Positions 24,730-34,059 are shown, counted from the stretch's first letter. The stretch is 64,000 bases of DNA from Coriobacteriia bacterium (GCA_030523425.1 JAUNIP010000005.1:1-64000), one strand, 5' to 3'. Notes: generated by a model not told the origin, from the letters alone. Translations and numbers: made by a program.

Positions 24730-25156
24730 ATTACGCCCAAACTGCGTCCGTCATGCCGGTTTGGGCGTAACGACAAAGGGGACTTGTCCGCGGATTACGC
24801 CCAAACAGGCATCAGGCGCCCACTTTGGGCGTAATGTTTCCCCGCCTTCGTTCCGGAATTACGCCCAAACCGCTGCGCCATGCTCATTTTGGGCGTAATT
24901 TCGAAAGGTGTCTAGCTGCCCATTACGCCCAAACCAGCCTGCAGCAGGCGGTTTGGGCGTAATCTGGAACCCACCCTGCCGAGCCCATTACGCCCATACT
25001 GCGCATCGCACCACCGTTTGGGCGTAATCTTTCGCAGAAGCACTTGAATCATTACGCCCAAATGCCAACTGGGAGGGCTGTTTGGGCGTAATCTTCCCCG
25101 CTTGCCCCCAGCCCATTACGCCCAAACCAGCCTGCAGCAGGCGGTTTGGGCGTAAT
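24730..25156. repeat. R3 array: seven 42-bp inverted-repeat modules at 64-65 bp period
   Basis: Modules start at 24730, 24794, 24858, 24922, 24987, 25051 and 25115, and each is exactly 42 bp. Every module is ATTACGCCCAAA, 18 variable bases, TTTGGGCGTAAT, with at most one or two changes in an arm. Between modules lie unrelated 22-bp spacers (one of 23). Centres 4 and 7 are identical and extend the stem through GCCTGC/GCAGGC with one bulged base; the other centres differ from each other. The 12-bp sites therefore alternate in orientation every 30 and 34 bp. No long direct repeat and no cas gene is present, so it is not a usual CRISPR array. Confidence 0.92.
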
Positions 25157-25352
25157 GGGCTCAGCCAAAGAAGATCCTCTCGAAAATATCACCAACAAAT
25201 GGTAGACAAACCTACTCTGGCGGGGGTAAACTTCCCTCACTCGGAATTAGGGACCCGGGCTGGCAAGAAGCGCCATTGGCTAACGGAAAGAAGAGGCCGG
25301 TAAACCGAAAAGACTTCACCGTATTGGCAGCCTGAACACAGGAGGTCCCGTC

Positions 25353-26213
25353 ATGTTCCAAGAACTGACGCGCAAACGCGCATTGCTGGAATCCATCATT
25401 GCCCAAACCAAGAAAAGGCTAGCCAACGCCCCAGCGGGTTCGCTTCATGTGGCCTTTAGCCACGGGTATCCCCAATACCGGCTGCGCCTGGGAAGTGGGC
25501 AAGGCGAAGTCCGTCTGGAGGATCATCAAGAACGCCTTAAGCGGCAATTAGCCCAAAAAGCCTACGACCGCAAAATCCTGAAAGCGGCAGAAAAGGAATT
25601 GCGGCTTGTGAACGCTGCTTTGGACAACGGAGCGATTGCGGCTTCCGCCGTAGGTGCGCCTTGTAGCGAAACAAGCGAGCATCCTGCGTTGCAAACCAAC
25701 CCTCTCCCAAGAGCAGAATCGCTAGAGCAGGTGTACCAGAACACGCTAGATTGCGTAAAACACCTAATCACACCGTGCGTTTTGCCTGACAAGGAATTCA
25801 TAGAAGCTTGGGAGGCGGCGCGCCCAGAAGGGCCCGCGCTATCCACGGAAGGATGCGTGTTCCAAACGGAAAAAGGCAATCGCGTGCGGTCGAAGTCTGA
25901 GTGCATCATTGCTGACAAGCTGTTCCGAGCTGGCGTGCCCTATCGATATGAGCAACCACTGGTGCTGCAAGGCGCTGGCACGGTCCACCCCGACTTTGTG
26001 GTGCTGAACCCTCGCACTCGACAGGAATTTGCGTGGGAGCACTTCGGCATGATGGAAGACTCCGAATACGCAAACCGTGCCCTGCGTAAGCTGGGGTCCT
26101 ACGCTGGTTGTGGGCTGTTCCCCGGCCATGGAATGATCGCAACGTTTGAGTCTGTTGCAATGCCTCTTGACGTAAGCATAGTGGAGCAAAACATCCAGGA
26201 ATTTCTGACGTAG
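25353..26213 (+). CDS. Hypothetical protein with PD-(D/E)XK nuclease-like motifs
   Basis: 286 residues; AGGAGG lies 7 bases before ATG 25353. The N-terminal half is charged and helical (about 1-90), probably coiled coil. The C-terminal half has 'RSKSECIIADKL' (Glu183), 'HPDFVVLN' (Asp214) and 'FAWEHFGMM' (Glu229). This order resembles the PD-(D/E)XK fold, though the usual Lys is replaced by His230. 'LIATFES'-like strand ('GMIATFES') and 'PLD' follow. Its codon use appears less GC-extreme than that of neighbouring genes, which may point to transfer. It stands alone between the R3 array and leuS. Function unknown. Confidence 0.65.
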   Translation: MFQELTRKRALLESIIAQTKKRLANAPAGSLHVAFSHGYPQYRLRLGSGQGEVRLEDHQERLKRQLAQKAYDRKILKAAEKELRLVNAALDNGAIAASAVGAPCSETSEHPALQTNPLPRAESLEQVYQNTLDCVKHLITPCVLPDKEFIEAWEAARPEGPALSTEGCVFQTEKGNRVRSKSECIIADKLFRAGVPYRYEQPLVLQGAGTVHPDFVVLNPRTRQEFAWEHFGMMEDSEYANRALRKLGSYAGCGLFPGHGMIATFESVAMPLDVSIVEQNIQEFLT

Positions 26214-26293
26214 CGCACGATGATCACAGCGCTTGGGACGCGCAAGCGGCAGCCCTTTGCCAGGTTCCCTTGTGAAACCTTGGTACATCCGCG

Positions 26294-26322
26294 TTCCCCT
26301 GCTGCCTGTTTGCGCCTATAAT
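26294..26322 (+). promoter_or_regulatory. Candidate promoter of leuS
   Basis: TATAAT at 26317-26322 is a perfect -10 box. At 17 bp upstream only TTCCCC (26294-26299) is available as -35. Transcription would start near 26330, giving a leader of about 35 bases before ATG 26364. Confidence 0.45.
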
Positions 26323-26363
26323 GGAACGGATTCATGTTTACCCGCAGGCAGGAAAGAGTGCCC

Positions 26364-28940
26364 ATGAAAGCTTACAACCCGCATGAACTGGAACCCCGCT
26401 GGCAGAAGCAGTGGGAAGAAAGCGGCATCAATAACGTCAACGAAAGCGAAGGCAAGCCCAAAAAGTACGTGCTTGAGATGTTCCCGTACCCCAGCGGAGA
26501 CATCCACATGGGGCATGTGCGCAACTATACCATCGGCGACGTGATGGCCCGCCAGGCGAAGATGCAGGGCTTTGACGTGCTGCATCCCATGGGCTGGGAC
26601 GCCTTCGGCCTGCCTGCCGAAAACGCCGCCATCAAGCACAACAGCCACCCCGCGAAGTGGACGTATGCCAACATAGACACGCAAAAGGCCAGCTTCAAGC
26701 GCATGGGCTTTTCGTATGACTGGGACCGCACCGTGGTGGCGTGCGACCCGGAATATTACCGCTGGGGCCAATACATGTTCCTGAAGTTTTGGGAGCGGGG
26801 CCTGGTGGAGCGTCGCAACAACCCGGTGAACTGGTGTCCGGGCTGCGGCACGGTGCTGGCCAACGAGCAGGTGATAGAAGGCAAGTGCTGGCGATGCGAC
26901 TCCGAAGTGGAAAAGCGCCCGTTAACGCAGTGGTACCTGAAGATTACCGACTACGCACAGGAGCTGTTGGACGACCTTGACCAGCTTGAAGGCTGGCCCG
27001 ACCGCGTGAAGCAGCAGCAGGCCAACTGGATTGGCCGCTCCGAAGGCGCTGAAGTGACCTTCACCCTGTGCGACGCGGAAGGCAACGTGCCGGAAAACCC
27101 CACGGAAGACGAGCTGATCACCGTGTTCACCACGCGCGCGGACACGCTGTTCGGCTGCAGCTTCTTCCTGCTGGCGCCGGAAAGCACTATCCTTCGCGGC
27201 CTGGTGGAAGGCACCGAATACGAAGCCGCGGTCATGCAGGTGGTGGAAGACGCCAAGAAGATCACCGCTGTTGAGCGCGCCCAGGGCAACAAGGAAAAGC
27301 ATGGTGCCTTCACTGGCCGTTACGTGGTGAACCCCGTGAACGGCGAAAAGGTGCCCGTGTGGGTGGCCGACTACATCATCGCCGACTACGGCACCGGCGC
27401 GGTGATGGCCGTTCCCTGCGGCGACCAGCGCGACTTCGAGTTCGCCAAGAAATACGATCTGCCCATCATCCCCATCATCGTCACGAAGGACGACCCGCTG
27501 TATGAGCAGCTGAAGGACGAACAGGGCCGCGTGGTGACCAGCGTGGACTGGGACGAAGCCATGGCCGCCGAAGGATATTTGGTGCAGTCCGGCCAGTTCA
27601 CGGGTCTGCTGGGCGGCAAACATTCCGAAGCCGAAGAAGCGGTGGTGGGCATGCTGGAAGGCATGGACCGTGGCCGGCGCAAGGTGGAATTCCGCCTGCG
27701 CGATTGGCTGATTTCCCGCCAGCGTTACTGGGGCAACCCCATACCGGCCATCCACTGCCCAAGCTGCGGCGTGGTGCCTGTGCCCGAAGAGGACCTGCCC
27801 GTTCGCCTGCCCGAAGACATCAACTTGGCCGCGGGCGAAACGTTGGCCACGCACGCCGGCTTCGTGGAGTGCACCTGCCCGAAGTGCGGCAAGCCCGCCA
27901 AGCGTGAAACCGACACCATGGACACGTTCACCTGCTCAAGCTGGTACTACATGCGCTACACCGACCCGCACAACGCGCAAGCGCCCTTCGCGCGCGAAGC
28001 CGTGAACACGTGGATGCCGGTGGACCAATACATCGGCGGTATCGAGCACGCCATTTTGCACCTGCTGTACAGCCGCTTCTTCACGAAGGTGCTGCGCGAT
28101 TTGGGCATGCTGGATTTCGACGAACCCTTCACCAACCTGCTGTGCCAAGGCATGGTGCTAGACGGCAACGGCGAAGTGATGTCGAAGTCGAAGGGCAACG
28201 TTGTTTCGCCTGAAGCCATGATTGAAAACTACGGCGCCGACGCGTGCCGCGCCTACATACTGTTCATGGCGCCGCCCGACAAGGAACTACTGTGGAACGA
28301 AGACGGCCTGGCCGGCATGTACAAGTTCTTGAACCGCCTGTGGCGCGTGGTGTGCGACCTGGTGGGCGAAGGCGGCGAAGAGACTCTGTTCGCTGGCACC
28401 GAAGAGCCCGTTGAGGCCGTGGTGCCCCTGCGCGACACGCTGGTACGCGAACGCCATCGCGTGGTGGGCAAGGTGACCGACGACTTCGCCCGCAACAACT
28501 TCAACACGGCCATCGCTGCCATCATGGAGCTGACTAACGCCGCCGCGCCGCTGTGCCGTGCCGCTTCGGGCGAACGCCGCATGGCGTGCGACACCTGCGG
28601 CCCTATCAGCCGCGACGTTGCTGAAGTGTTGGTGAAGCTGATGGCACCCATTGCCCCGCACTGGGCCGAAGAGCTGTGGCACACCGCGCTAGGCCACACC
28701 GAAAGCGTGCACCTGCAACCGTGGCCGGATTTCGACCCCGAACTGGCGAAGGCCAACGAAGTGGAGCTGGCCGTGCAGATCTGCGGCAAGGTGAAAGCCA
28801 AGATCATGGTTGCCGCCGACGCACCGCAGGACGCCATAGAAGCCGCCGCCAAGGAAGCCGTGGCCGCCTTGCTGGAAGGCAAGAACGTGGTGAAGGTGAT
28901 AGTGGTGGCCGGCCGCCTGGTGAATATCGTGGCCAAGTAG
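26364..28940 (+). CDS. leuS: Leucyl-tRNA synthetase
   Basis: 858 residues from ATG 26364 (AGGAAAGAG upstream); an in-frame ATG at 26334 lacks a ribosome site. The class I signature HIGH appears as '[12 protein letters not shown]' and KMSKS as '[12 protein letters not shown]'. The editing domain has '[11 protein letters not shown]' and '[15 protein letters not shown]'. Zinc-type cysteine pairs are visible in '[14 protein letters not shown]' and '[16 protein letters not shown]'. The length is normal for bacterial LeuRS. Confidence 0.97.
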   Translation: MKAYNPHELEPRWQKQWEESGINNVNESEGKPKKYVLEMFPYPSGDIHMGHVRNYTIGDVMARQAKMQGFDVLHPMGWDAFGLPAENAAIKHNSHPAKWTYANIDTQKASFKRMGFSYDWDRTVVACDPEYYRWGQYMFLKFWERGLVERRNNPVNWCPGCGTVLANEQVIEGKCWRCDSEVEKRPLTQWYLKITDYAQELLDDLDQLEGWPDRVKQQQANWIGRSEGAEVTFTLCDAEGNVPENPTEDELITVFTTRADTLFGCSFFLLAPESTILRGLVEGTEYEAAVMQVVEDAKKITAVERAQGNKEKHGAFTGRYVVNPVNGEKVPVWVADYIIADYGTGAVMAVPCGDQRDFEFAKKYDLPIIPIIVTKDDPLYEQLKDEQGRVVTSVDWDEAMAAEGYLVQSGQFTGLLGGKHSEAEEAVVGMLEGMDRGRRKVEFRLRDWLISRQRYWGNPIPAIHCPSCGVVPVPEEDLPVRLPEDINLAAGETLATHAGFVECTCPKCGKPAKRETDTMDTFTCSSWYYMRYTDPHNAQAPFAREAVNTWMPVDQYIGGIEHAILHLLYSRFFTKVLRDLGMLDFDEPFTNLLCQGMVLDGNGEVMSKSKGNVVSPEAMIENYGADACRAYILFMAPPDKELLWNEDGLAGMYKFLNRLWRVVCDLVGEGGEETLFAGTEEPVEAVVPLRDTLVRERHRVVGKVTDDFARNNFNTAIAAIMELTNAAAPLCRAASGERRMACDTCGPISRDVAEVLVKLMAPIAPHWAEELWHTALGHTESVHLQPWPDFDPELAKANEVELAVQICGKVKAKIMVAADAPQDAIEAAAKEAVAALLEGKNVVKVIVVAGRLVNIVAK

Positions 28941-28992
28941 GCCTGCGGCCGCGTAATGCTTCGAAGCGGATGAAGAGGACGGCAAGGCAGCT

Positions 28993-29580
28993 ATGAACTT
29001 CCACAACGCATCATTCACTGCGGCTTATGGCACGTCTTCGCAGCTGCCGGCGTCCACGGGGCCTGAAGTAAGCTTTTGCGGGCGGTCGAACGTGGGCAAG
29101 TCCAGCCTGCTGAACAAGTTGATGTTCCGCAAGGGTTTGGCGAAGGTTTCCAGCACGCCGGGCAAGACCGCCACCATCAACTTCTACGACGTGGACGGCG
29201 CGGACTTCGTGGACCTTCCCGGCTACGGATATGCCCAGGTGAGCAAGGCCGAAAAAGGCCGCTGGTCGGAGCTGATTGAAGGCTATTTCAACCAGACGCG
29301 CGCCTTCGCCTTGGCCGTGGCGCTGGTGGACATTCGCCATGAAGCCACCAAGCTAGATATCAACATGATTTCGTTTCTGCAGGCCGCCGAACTGCCCTAC
29401 GCCGTGGTGCTGACCAAGGCCGACAAGCTTTCCAAGCAGCAGGTTCAAAAGCAGACCGCCGCCCTGCGCAAGCAGTTGGCCCTGCCCAAGGAAGTGCCCT
29501 TCATGGCCGTAAGCAGCCAAAGCGGCTTCCACATCGAAGAACTGCGCGCCCTGATTGCCCAAGCGGTTGACGGGGAATAG
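28993..29580 (+). CDS. engB: Ribosome biogenesis GTPase EngB (YsxC/YihA)
   Basis: 195 residues. G1 is 'GRSNVGKSSLLN', G3 'DLPGYGYAQVSKAEKG' and G4 'VLTKADK'. This small TRAFAC GTPase helps assemble the large ribosomal subunit. It follows leuS by 52 bp on the same strand and is probably co-transcribed. Confidence 0.95.
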   Translation: MNFHNASFTAAYGTSSQLPASTGPEVSFCGRSNVGKSSLLNKLMFRKGLAKVSSTPGKTATINFYDVDGADFVDLPGYGYAQVSKAEKGRWSELIEGYFNQTRAFALAVALVDIRHEATKLDINMISFLQAAELPYAVVLTKADKLSKQQVQKQTAALRKQLALPKEVPFMAVSSQSGFHIEELRALIAQAVDGE

Positions 29581-29614
29581 CGCGCGTACGGGGCGGAGCA
29601 GGGACACGCGCCTA

Positions 29615-29658
29615 GTGCCATCTTCACCGGAGCCGCGCAGCGGCGGAGTGGAGAGGTC
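29615..29658. repeat. R2 dispersed repeat
   Basis: GTGCCATCTTCACCGGAGCC to CGGCGGAGTGGAGAGGTC, with a GCCGCGCAGCGGC hairpin at the centre. It lies between the convergent engB and EamA genes, where a bidirectional transcription stop would be useful. Confidence 0.55.
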
Positions 29659-29691
29659 TAGCCCGGGGCGTAGACCGCTCGCATTGGGCAA

Positions 29692-29728
29692 GCGCATGAG
29701 GCGCAATGGGCACGCTGCCCGCAGGCTA
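29692..29728 (+). repeat. R1 repeat, partial copy reaching into the EamA gene end
   Basis: GCGCATGAGGCGCAATGGGC and ACGCTGCCCGCAGGC match the R1 core with several changes. The copy ends at the EamA stop codon (29726), so the last codons of that gene may derive from the repeat. Confidence 0.45.
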
Positions 29729-30640
29729 GGCCTTGCCGCGCAACGCCGGCAACTGGGACACCACCACGCCTGCCAGAATGAGCACTATGCCCACTACCTG
29801 CAGCGCACTTAGGCCCTCGCCTACCATCAGCCACGTTAGCACCAGGCTGCAGGGAAGCTCGGCGGATGCCAACACCGAAGAAAGCCCTGCTGGCAGCGCC
29901 GGCGTGCCCAGCCCGAACAACCACACGGGCACGAACATGGCAAACAGGCCCAGCAGCAGGCCGTAGGGCGCAATTCCTTGCACCAGCACGCCCGAAGGCA
30001 GGTAGTCCGGGCACACGAACAGCGCCAACACCACGCCGCCCAGGCAAACAACCAGCCCACGCTGCATGGGCTCCATGGCCGTTTCCACGCGCGAGGACAG
30101 AAACATGAACGCCGCGCAAGTGACGGCCGAACCCAGGCCACACACCAGGCCTACCGGGTCTAGCGCCACGTCATGCAAGCCCACCAAGCCGCTCCCTAAC
30201 ACGGTGCCCACAATCACCACCGCGGCGGCAAACACCTGCGAAGCGGCCGGGGGTTTGCGCGTGGCCACCACTTGGAACACTGTGCCAATCCATGTGAACT
30301 GAAACAGCATGGTTATGGCCGCAGCCACGGGCAAGAGCGAAAGCGAAAACGTGTACAGAATGCAGGTGGCGCACGTGCACATGCCGGTGCCCATCAGCTT
30401 CAGCACCTGCTTGGCGCTCATGCGCTGGGGCGCCGCGCGCTTCCACAGGCAGCGCACCAGCAGCGCCACGGCAAACACCACCACCCCGAAGAATTCTTGG
30501 CTGAACGTTGTCTGCTGCCAGGTGAAACCCTGCGCGTAGGCAAGCTTGGTCACAGGCGCCATCATGCCATAGCTGGCGCCGCCGAAAAGCACCAGCACGG
30601 CGCTGGCCAACGCACTGCGCGCGCGGCCGCTGCCCGTCAC
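29726..30640 (-). CDS. EamA-family (DMT) transporter
   Basis: 304 residues from GTG 30640. Ten membrane helices are visible in two EamA repeats, ending 'VVGIVLILAGVVVSQLPAL', the usual end of the second repeat. The family exports or exchanges small metabolites; the substrate cannot be predicted here. The start overlaps the stop of the phosphatase gene (GTGA). Confidence 0.85.
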   Translation of the reverse strand: MTGSGRARSALASAVLVLFGGASYGMMAPVTKLAYAQGFTWQQTTFSQEFFGVVVFAVALLVRCLWKRAAPQRMSAKQVLKLMGTGMCTCATCILYTFSLSLLPVAAAITMLFQFTWIGTVFQVVATRKPPAASQVFAAAVVIVGTVLGSGLVGLHDVALDPVGLVCGLGSAVTCAAFMFLSSRVETAMEPMQRGLVVCLGGVVLALFVCPDYLPSGVLVQGIAPYGLLLGLFAMFVPVWLFGLGTPALPAGLSSVLASAELPCSLVLTWLMVGEGLSALQVVGIVLILAGVVVSQLPALRGKA

Positions 30641-31434
30641 GCCTTCGCCCCCTGCCGTCTTCCCAGCAGCGCAGCGCGGAAGGCAGCTACGTCTGCTTCG
30701 GGGATGCCCAAGGTATCGTGCACATAAGGCTCCACGCCGCCATATTCTTCGTCCACCACGGTGAAGAACGACTGCAGGTATTCTTCCTTGGCCAGCAGGG
30801 CATCACGCACGGCTTGGGTAAACCCTTCCCCTTTGTTCGCTGCGTGCATCAGCAGCTTCAGGGGGCGGGGGACATGCACGCCGTTTTGGTTGCTGCGCAG
30901 GTAGTCTGCGAAGATAAGCTGGCGAGGAACGCCCAGCAGCGAAAGCAGCAGCGCGCATGTTATGCCAGCACGATCCTTGCCGGCGGTGCAGTGCACCAGC
31001 ACGCCGCCGCTGACATAATCGTGCTGCATGATGGCTTGCAGGATGGCTGTCATGCGGCCGTCTTCCGCCACGGCGGCGGGCATGGTGGCATACAGTTCCA
31101 CCAGGTTGGGGGGATTCGCATCTAGCAGCTTATAAACGCCCGATTCGCGCGTGATGCCTACGGTCTTTTCGCTTAGGGCAGGCAGGTGCAGGTTGACAGC
31201 CCCGGGAATGTCCTGGTCGGGCTGCTGTTGGCGCTCTAGCGCCGTGCGCACATCCACCACCTTCGAAACGCCCCATGCGCGCAGCGTGGCAACGTCGCGG
31301 GAGGTGGCCCGATGCAAGCATCCTGAACGCATCAGCAGGCGCGAACGCACCACCGCGCCGTCGGCAGCTTCAAGTCCGCCCAGGTCACGCGCGTTTTTCA
31401 CGCCTTTTAGCGCTATGGTTCGCCGGTCTTCCAC
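30637..31434 (-). CDS. Tyrosine/serine protein phosphatase (Y_phosphatase3-like)
   Basis: 265 residues. The catalytic P-loop is 'VHCTAGKDRAGITCALLL' (CxxxxxR with KDR). The N-terminus has the family's 'GVKNARDLGGL' and 'RSGCLHRAT', and an Asp-containing 'VDVRTALERQ'. Members act on phosphotyrosine or phosphoinositides and some are secreted effectors in pathogens, but this one has no signal peptide. It is translationally coupled to the EamA transporter downstream. Confidence 0.88.
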   Translation of the reverse strand: MEDRRTIALKGVKNARDLGGLEAADGAVVRSRLLMRSGCLHRATSRDVATLRAWGVSKVVDVRTALERQQQPDQDIPGAVNLHLPALSEKTVGITRESGVYKLLDANPPNLVELYATMPAAVAEDGRMTAILQAIMQHDYVSGGVLVHCTAGKDRAGITCALLLSLLGVPRQLIFADYLRSNQNGVHVPRPLKLLMHAANKGEGFTQAVRDALLAKEEYLQSFFTVVDEEYGGVEPYVHDTLGIPEADVAAFRAALLGRRQGAKA

Positions 31435-31457
31435 GCCGCGCCTTCCGCCTTCCGCGC

Positions 31458-32099
31458 CTACAGATGCAGAATCTGGGGGAACGCGTCTACCACGTGGTCG
31501 GCCCCGACTGCGCGCATCTCTTCAGGGGTGTGGTAGCCATAGGTTATGGCCACCGCGGCGCAACCCGCATTGCGCGCCGTCAGCACGTCGCCGGGCGAAT
31601 CGCCCACGTACACCGCCTGGTGCGGCTGCGCGCCCAACTCGGAAATGGTGCGCAGCAGGCCTGTGGGATCGGGCTTGCGAGGAATGCCTTCGCATTCGCC
31701 GTGCACCACTTCGAACAGGCCTGGCAAACGCTGCTGGATTATTTCTTGCGTGCCGCGGTCGAACTTGTTGGACAGCACCGCCATACGCGCGCCTTGGGCT
31801 TGCAGGGCCTCAAGCGTTTCCACCACGCCGGGAAACGGCGTCGTCAGTTCGTTCCCAAAATCTTCGAACAGCGCCTTCCAGCGGTCCAAAGCCGCCAGCG
31901 CCGCCTTCTCAGGCGTACCAAGTGGCACAGCCTGCAGCATTAACGCCTTGATGCCGTTGCCCACGTAGCTTAGGATTTCTTCTCGGCTGCGCTGCGGAAA
32001 CCCGCAGTCTTTCAGCGCCTGGTTGGTATGCACCACCAAGTCGGGCAGGGTATCCAGCAAGGTACCGTCCAAATCGAAAATGTAAGCAGCGTACTTCAC
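31458..32099 (-). CDS. HAD-family phosphoglycolate phosphatase-like hydrolase
   Basis: 213 residues. Motif I is 'YIFDLDGTLLDTLPDL' (nucleophile Asp10). 'VLSNKFDRG' is motif II, 'RKPDPTGLL' motif III and 'YVGDSPGDVLTARNAG' motif IV. The cap follows motif I, as in Gph/PGP enzymes. Substrate specificity within this group cannot be fixed by sequence. The preceding phosphatase gene is 23 bp downstream on the same strand. Confidence 0.88.
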   Translation of the reverse strand: MKYAAYIFDLDGTLLDTLPDLVVHTNQALKDCGFPQRSREEILSYVGNGIKALMLQAVPLGTPEKAALAALDRWKALFEDFGNELTTPFPGVVETLEALQAQGARMAVLSNKFDRGTQEIIQQRLPGLFEVVHGECEGIPRKPDPTGLLRTISELGAQPHQAVYVGDSPGDVLTARNAGCAAVAITYGYHTPEEMRAVGADHVVDAFPQILHL

Positions 32100-32203
32100 G
32101 CCAAGCCTCCCGCGCCGTGTTCGCGTGTTGTTCCTGCGGAAGGCATGCGCCTTGCCGCGCTACCCATTATACTGGTAGCACCCCACTTGCTGAAAGGACA
32201 CCC

Positions 32204-32497
32204 ATGGGCAGCCGAAAACCATCCGCCAAAGCCAAGCGCGTGGCCGAATTCAAGGCCGGCCTGGGCGACATGGATGGCATTTTCGCTCGTGAGCAGGCAC
32301 ATCAGGAAAAGATAGCGAAGAACAAAGACGTCGTGCTGGAAAAGAAAGCCTGCACGTCTAAGAACCGCTACGCCAGCCGTTGGGAAGCCGAAGCGGCCAT
32401 TGAGTCGTGCGCCGAACATGGCACGGGCGGCCTGCACTGCTACCAGTGCCCTTACTGCAACGGCTGGCATTTAACTTCGAAGCCCCAAAGGACCTAA
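32204..32497 (+). CDS. Small hypothetical protein with C-terminal zinc-ribbon-like motif
   Basis: 97 residues from ATG 32204, preceded by GAAAGGA. The N-terminus is basic ('GSRKPSAKAKRV'). The C-terminal part ('CTSKNRYASRWEAEAAIESC' then 'CYQCPYCNGWHLTSK') contains a CxxC pair and a His in a zinc-ribbon-like setting. Short proteins of this type are seen in phages and bacteria without known role. It is 3 bp from the Nudix gene, so the two are likely co-expressed. Confidence 0.7.
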   Translation: MGSRKPSAKAKRVAEFKAGLGDMDGIFAREQAHQEKIAKNKDVVLEKKACTSKNRYASRWEAEAAIESCAEHGTGGLHCYQCPYCNGWHLTSKPQRT

Positions 32498-32500
32498 CCC

Positions 32501-33049
32501 ATGAACCTGGAAGAAACCAAGATCAGCGAACAGCCCATCTTCGACGGCCGCGTGCTGCACGTAAGCGTGCACACCGTTTCGCTGCCCAACGGTAACCAGA
32601 CCATCCGCGAACTGGTCGACCACCCCGGCGCCGTGGCGGTTATGGTCTTAGACGACCAAAACAACGCCTTCATGGTGCGGCAGTTCCGCTACGCCTTGGG
32701 AGAGGAGCTGCTGGAAGTGCCGGCGGGCAAGATGGACCCTGGCGAAAGCGCGCTAGACGCCGTGCGCCGCGAACAGGCAGAAGAGACGGGCACCGCTGCG
32801 GAAACCTACGTTGACCTGGGGGTAATGTATCCCACGGTGGCTTACACCAACGAACGCATCTACTTGTTCGCCTGCCGCGCCACCGGGCAGCTCCACCAGC
32901 TTGACCTGGATGAAGACGAGTTCCTGGAAGTGACCCGCGTGCCGCTTGACCAGCTGGAACGCATGGTGTTGACCAACGAACTGCCCGACGCGAAGACCCA
33001 AATTTGCGTGTTGAAGACCGCCCAGTTGGTGCGCGAAGGTAAGCTGTAA
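32501..33049 (+). CDS. Nudix hydrolase, ADP-ribose pyrophosphatase-like
   Basis: 182 residues. A complete Nudix box is present, 'GKMDPGESALDAVRREQAEETGT'-type: Gly, Glu, then 'REQAEETG'. The N-terminal 'ISEQPIFDGRVLHVSVHTV' and 'HPGAVAVMVLDD' match the ADP-ribose pyrophosphatase subgroup, which hydrolyses ADP-ribose to AMP and ribose 5-phosphate. Confidence 0.88.
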   Translation: MNLEETKISEQPIFDGRVLHVSVHTVSLPNGNQTIRELVDHPGAVAVMVLDDQNNAFMVRQFRYALGEELLEVPAGKMDPGESALDAVRREQAEETGTAAETYVDLGVMYPTVAYTNERIYLFACRATGQLHQLDLDEDEFLEVTRVPLDQLERMVLTNELPDAKTQICVLKTAQLVREGKL

Positions 33050-33090
33050 GGCGCGCGCCGCAAGGCACACCCGGCAAGGCGCGCCCTGCC

Positions 33091-34032
33091 CTACCCCGCT
33101 GTCTTTTCGGTGGTGAACGTCACGGTCGTGCCGTCGGATTGTGCCCTTATGGTGCCGCTTTCGTCGGTGCGCAGCACGCGCGCGCCTATCCAGTCCAAGC
33201 GTTCTAGCACCGAAGGCTTCGGGTGGCCGAAGTCGTTTTGGCCCACCGAAATGACCGCGTAGTCGGGCAGCACTTCCTGCAAGAACGCCCGCGTGGTGGC
33301 ACCGGCGCTGCCGTGGTGCGACACCTTCAGCACGGTGGCCCGCACGTTCGCCCCGGCGTCTATCAGCGCCATTTCGGCGGCATATTCGGCGTCGGCCATG
33401 AACAGGAAGCTGGTGGCGCCGTAGTCTATACGCAGCACCAGCGAATTGTTGTTTTCTTCTTCGAAGGCTCCCACCGGGCCCACGAACGTGACTGTGGCCT
33501 GGCCTAACGTCAGCGTGTCCCCCACCTGCGGCACGTTAATCCCTAAGCCGCGGTCCGCCAAGCGGCGCTTCAGGTTGTCGAAGGTGTACCGGCCGCCTTC
33601 CGTGGTGGAACTGAAGAACGCGCCCACCTGCACCACGCCGATTTCGGCCGCAACGCCGCCGGAATGGTCGGCGTCAGGATGCGTGACCACCACGTAATCC
33701 AGCGTGTCTATGCCTTCGGATTGCAGCAGCTGGCACACCGTGCCCGAAGCATCCGCCGGGCCGCCGTCTATCAGCATGTTCTGCCCGCCGCAGCTTATCA
33801 GCGCGCAATCGCCTTGGCCCACGTCCACGAAGCGCACCGCCAGGCCTTCGCCGGCCGCCGGCTGGGGCGCGGGGGCCGGGGTGGCTGGGTTGGCCGGATT
33901 TGCGGTGTTCGCCGCGTTGTCCGGCCCCTTGAACCCGCCTACGGCCACGTTCGCCAGCACCAACACCAGCAGTGCCGCAATCAGCAGGCCTATCCAGGTT
34001 TTCGCTTGCCTCACGCGCCGTCCTTCACGCAT
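33091..34032 (-). CDS. Membrane-anchored ComEC-like metallo-beta-lactamase-fold hydrolase
   Basis: 313 residues. One N-terminal membrane helix ('WIGLLIAALLVLVLANVAVGG') is followed by a Pro/Ala/Asn-rich linker. The hydrolase domain begins at about residue 63 ('VRFVDVGQGDCALI') and has the metal motif 'THPDADHSGG' plus 'LKVSHHGSAG'. It matches the isolated C-terminal domain of ComEC/Rec2, without the DNA channel. The active site would face outside the cell. Possible substrates are nucleic acids or nucleotides. Confidence 0.85.
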   Translation of the reverse strand: MREGRRVRQAKTWIGLLIAALLVLVLANVAVGGFKGPDNAANTANPANPATPAPAPQPAAGEGLAVRFVDVGQGDCALISCGGQNMLIDGGPADASGTVCQLLQSEGIDTLDYVVVTHPDADHSGGVAAEIGVVQVGAFFSSTTEGGRYTFDNLKRRLADRGLGINVPQVGDTLTLGQATVTFVGPVGAFEEENNNSLVLRIDYGATSFLFMADAEYAAEMALIDAGANVRATVLKVSHHGSAGATTRAFLQEVLPDYAVISVGQNDFGHPKPSVLERLDWIGARVLRTDESGTIRAQSDGTTVTFTTEKTAG

Positions 34033-34059
34033 GCGGGCACCGCGGCGCCCGCGCCGCCG

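Larger units (their letters stand above)
24446..25352. other. Long intergenic region with repeat families and hairpin array
   Basis: 907 bp between rlmB and the nuclease-like gene, with no supported gene. In order it holds an R2 copy (24520-24564), an R1 copy (24597-24695), a seven-unit R3 array (24730-25156) and about 195 bp of plainer sequence leading to a good ribosome site (AGGAGG) before 25353. Confidence 0.8.

Noticed and set aside
24730-25156. CRISPR array
   Set aside because: The conserved part is two short inverted 12-mers rather than a repeat of 24-48 bp. Spacing alternates between 18 and 22, single modules occur elsewhere, and there is no cas gene.
26214-26363. T-box riboswitch before leuS (TTGGTACATCCGCG resembles TGGTACCGCG)
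   Set aside because: The leader is far too short, the motif is upstream of the likely transcription start, and no specifier or terminator hairpin is present.
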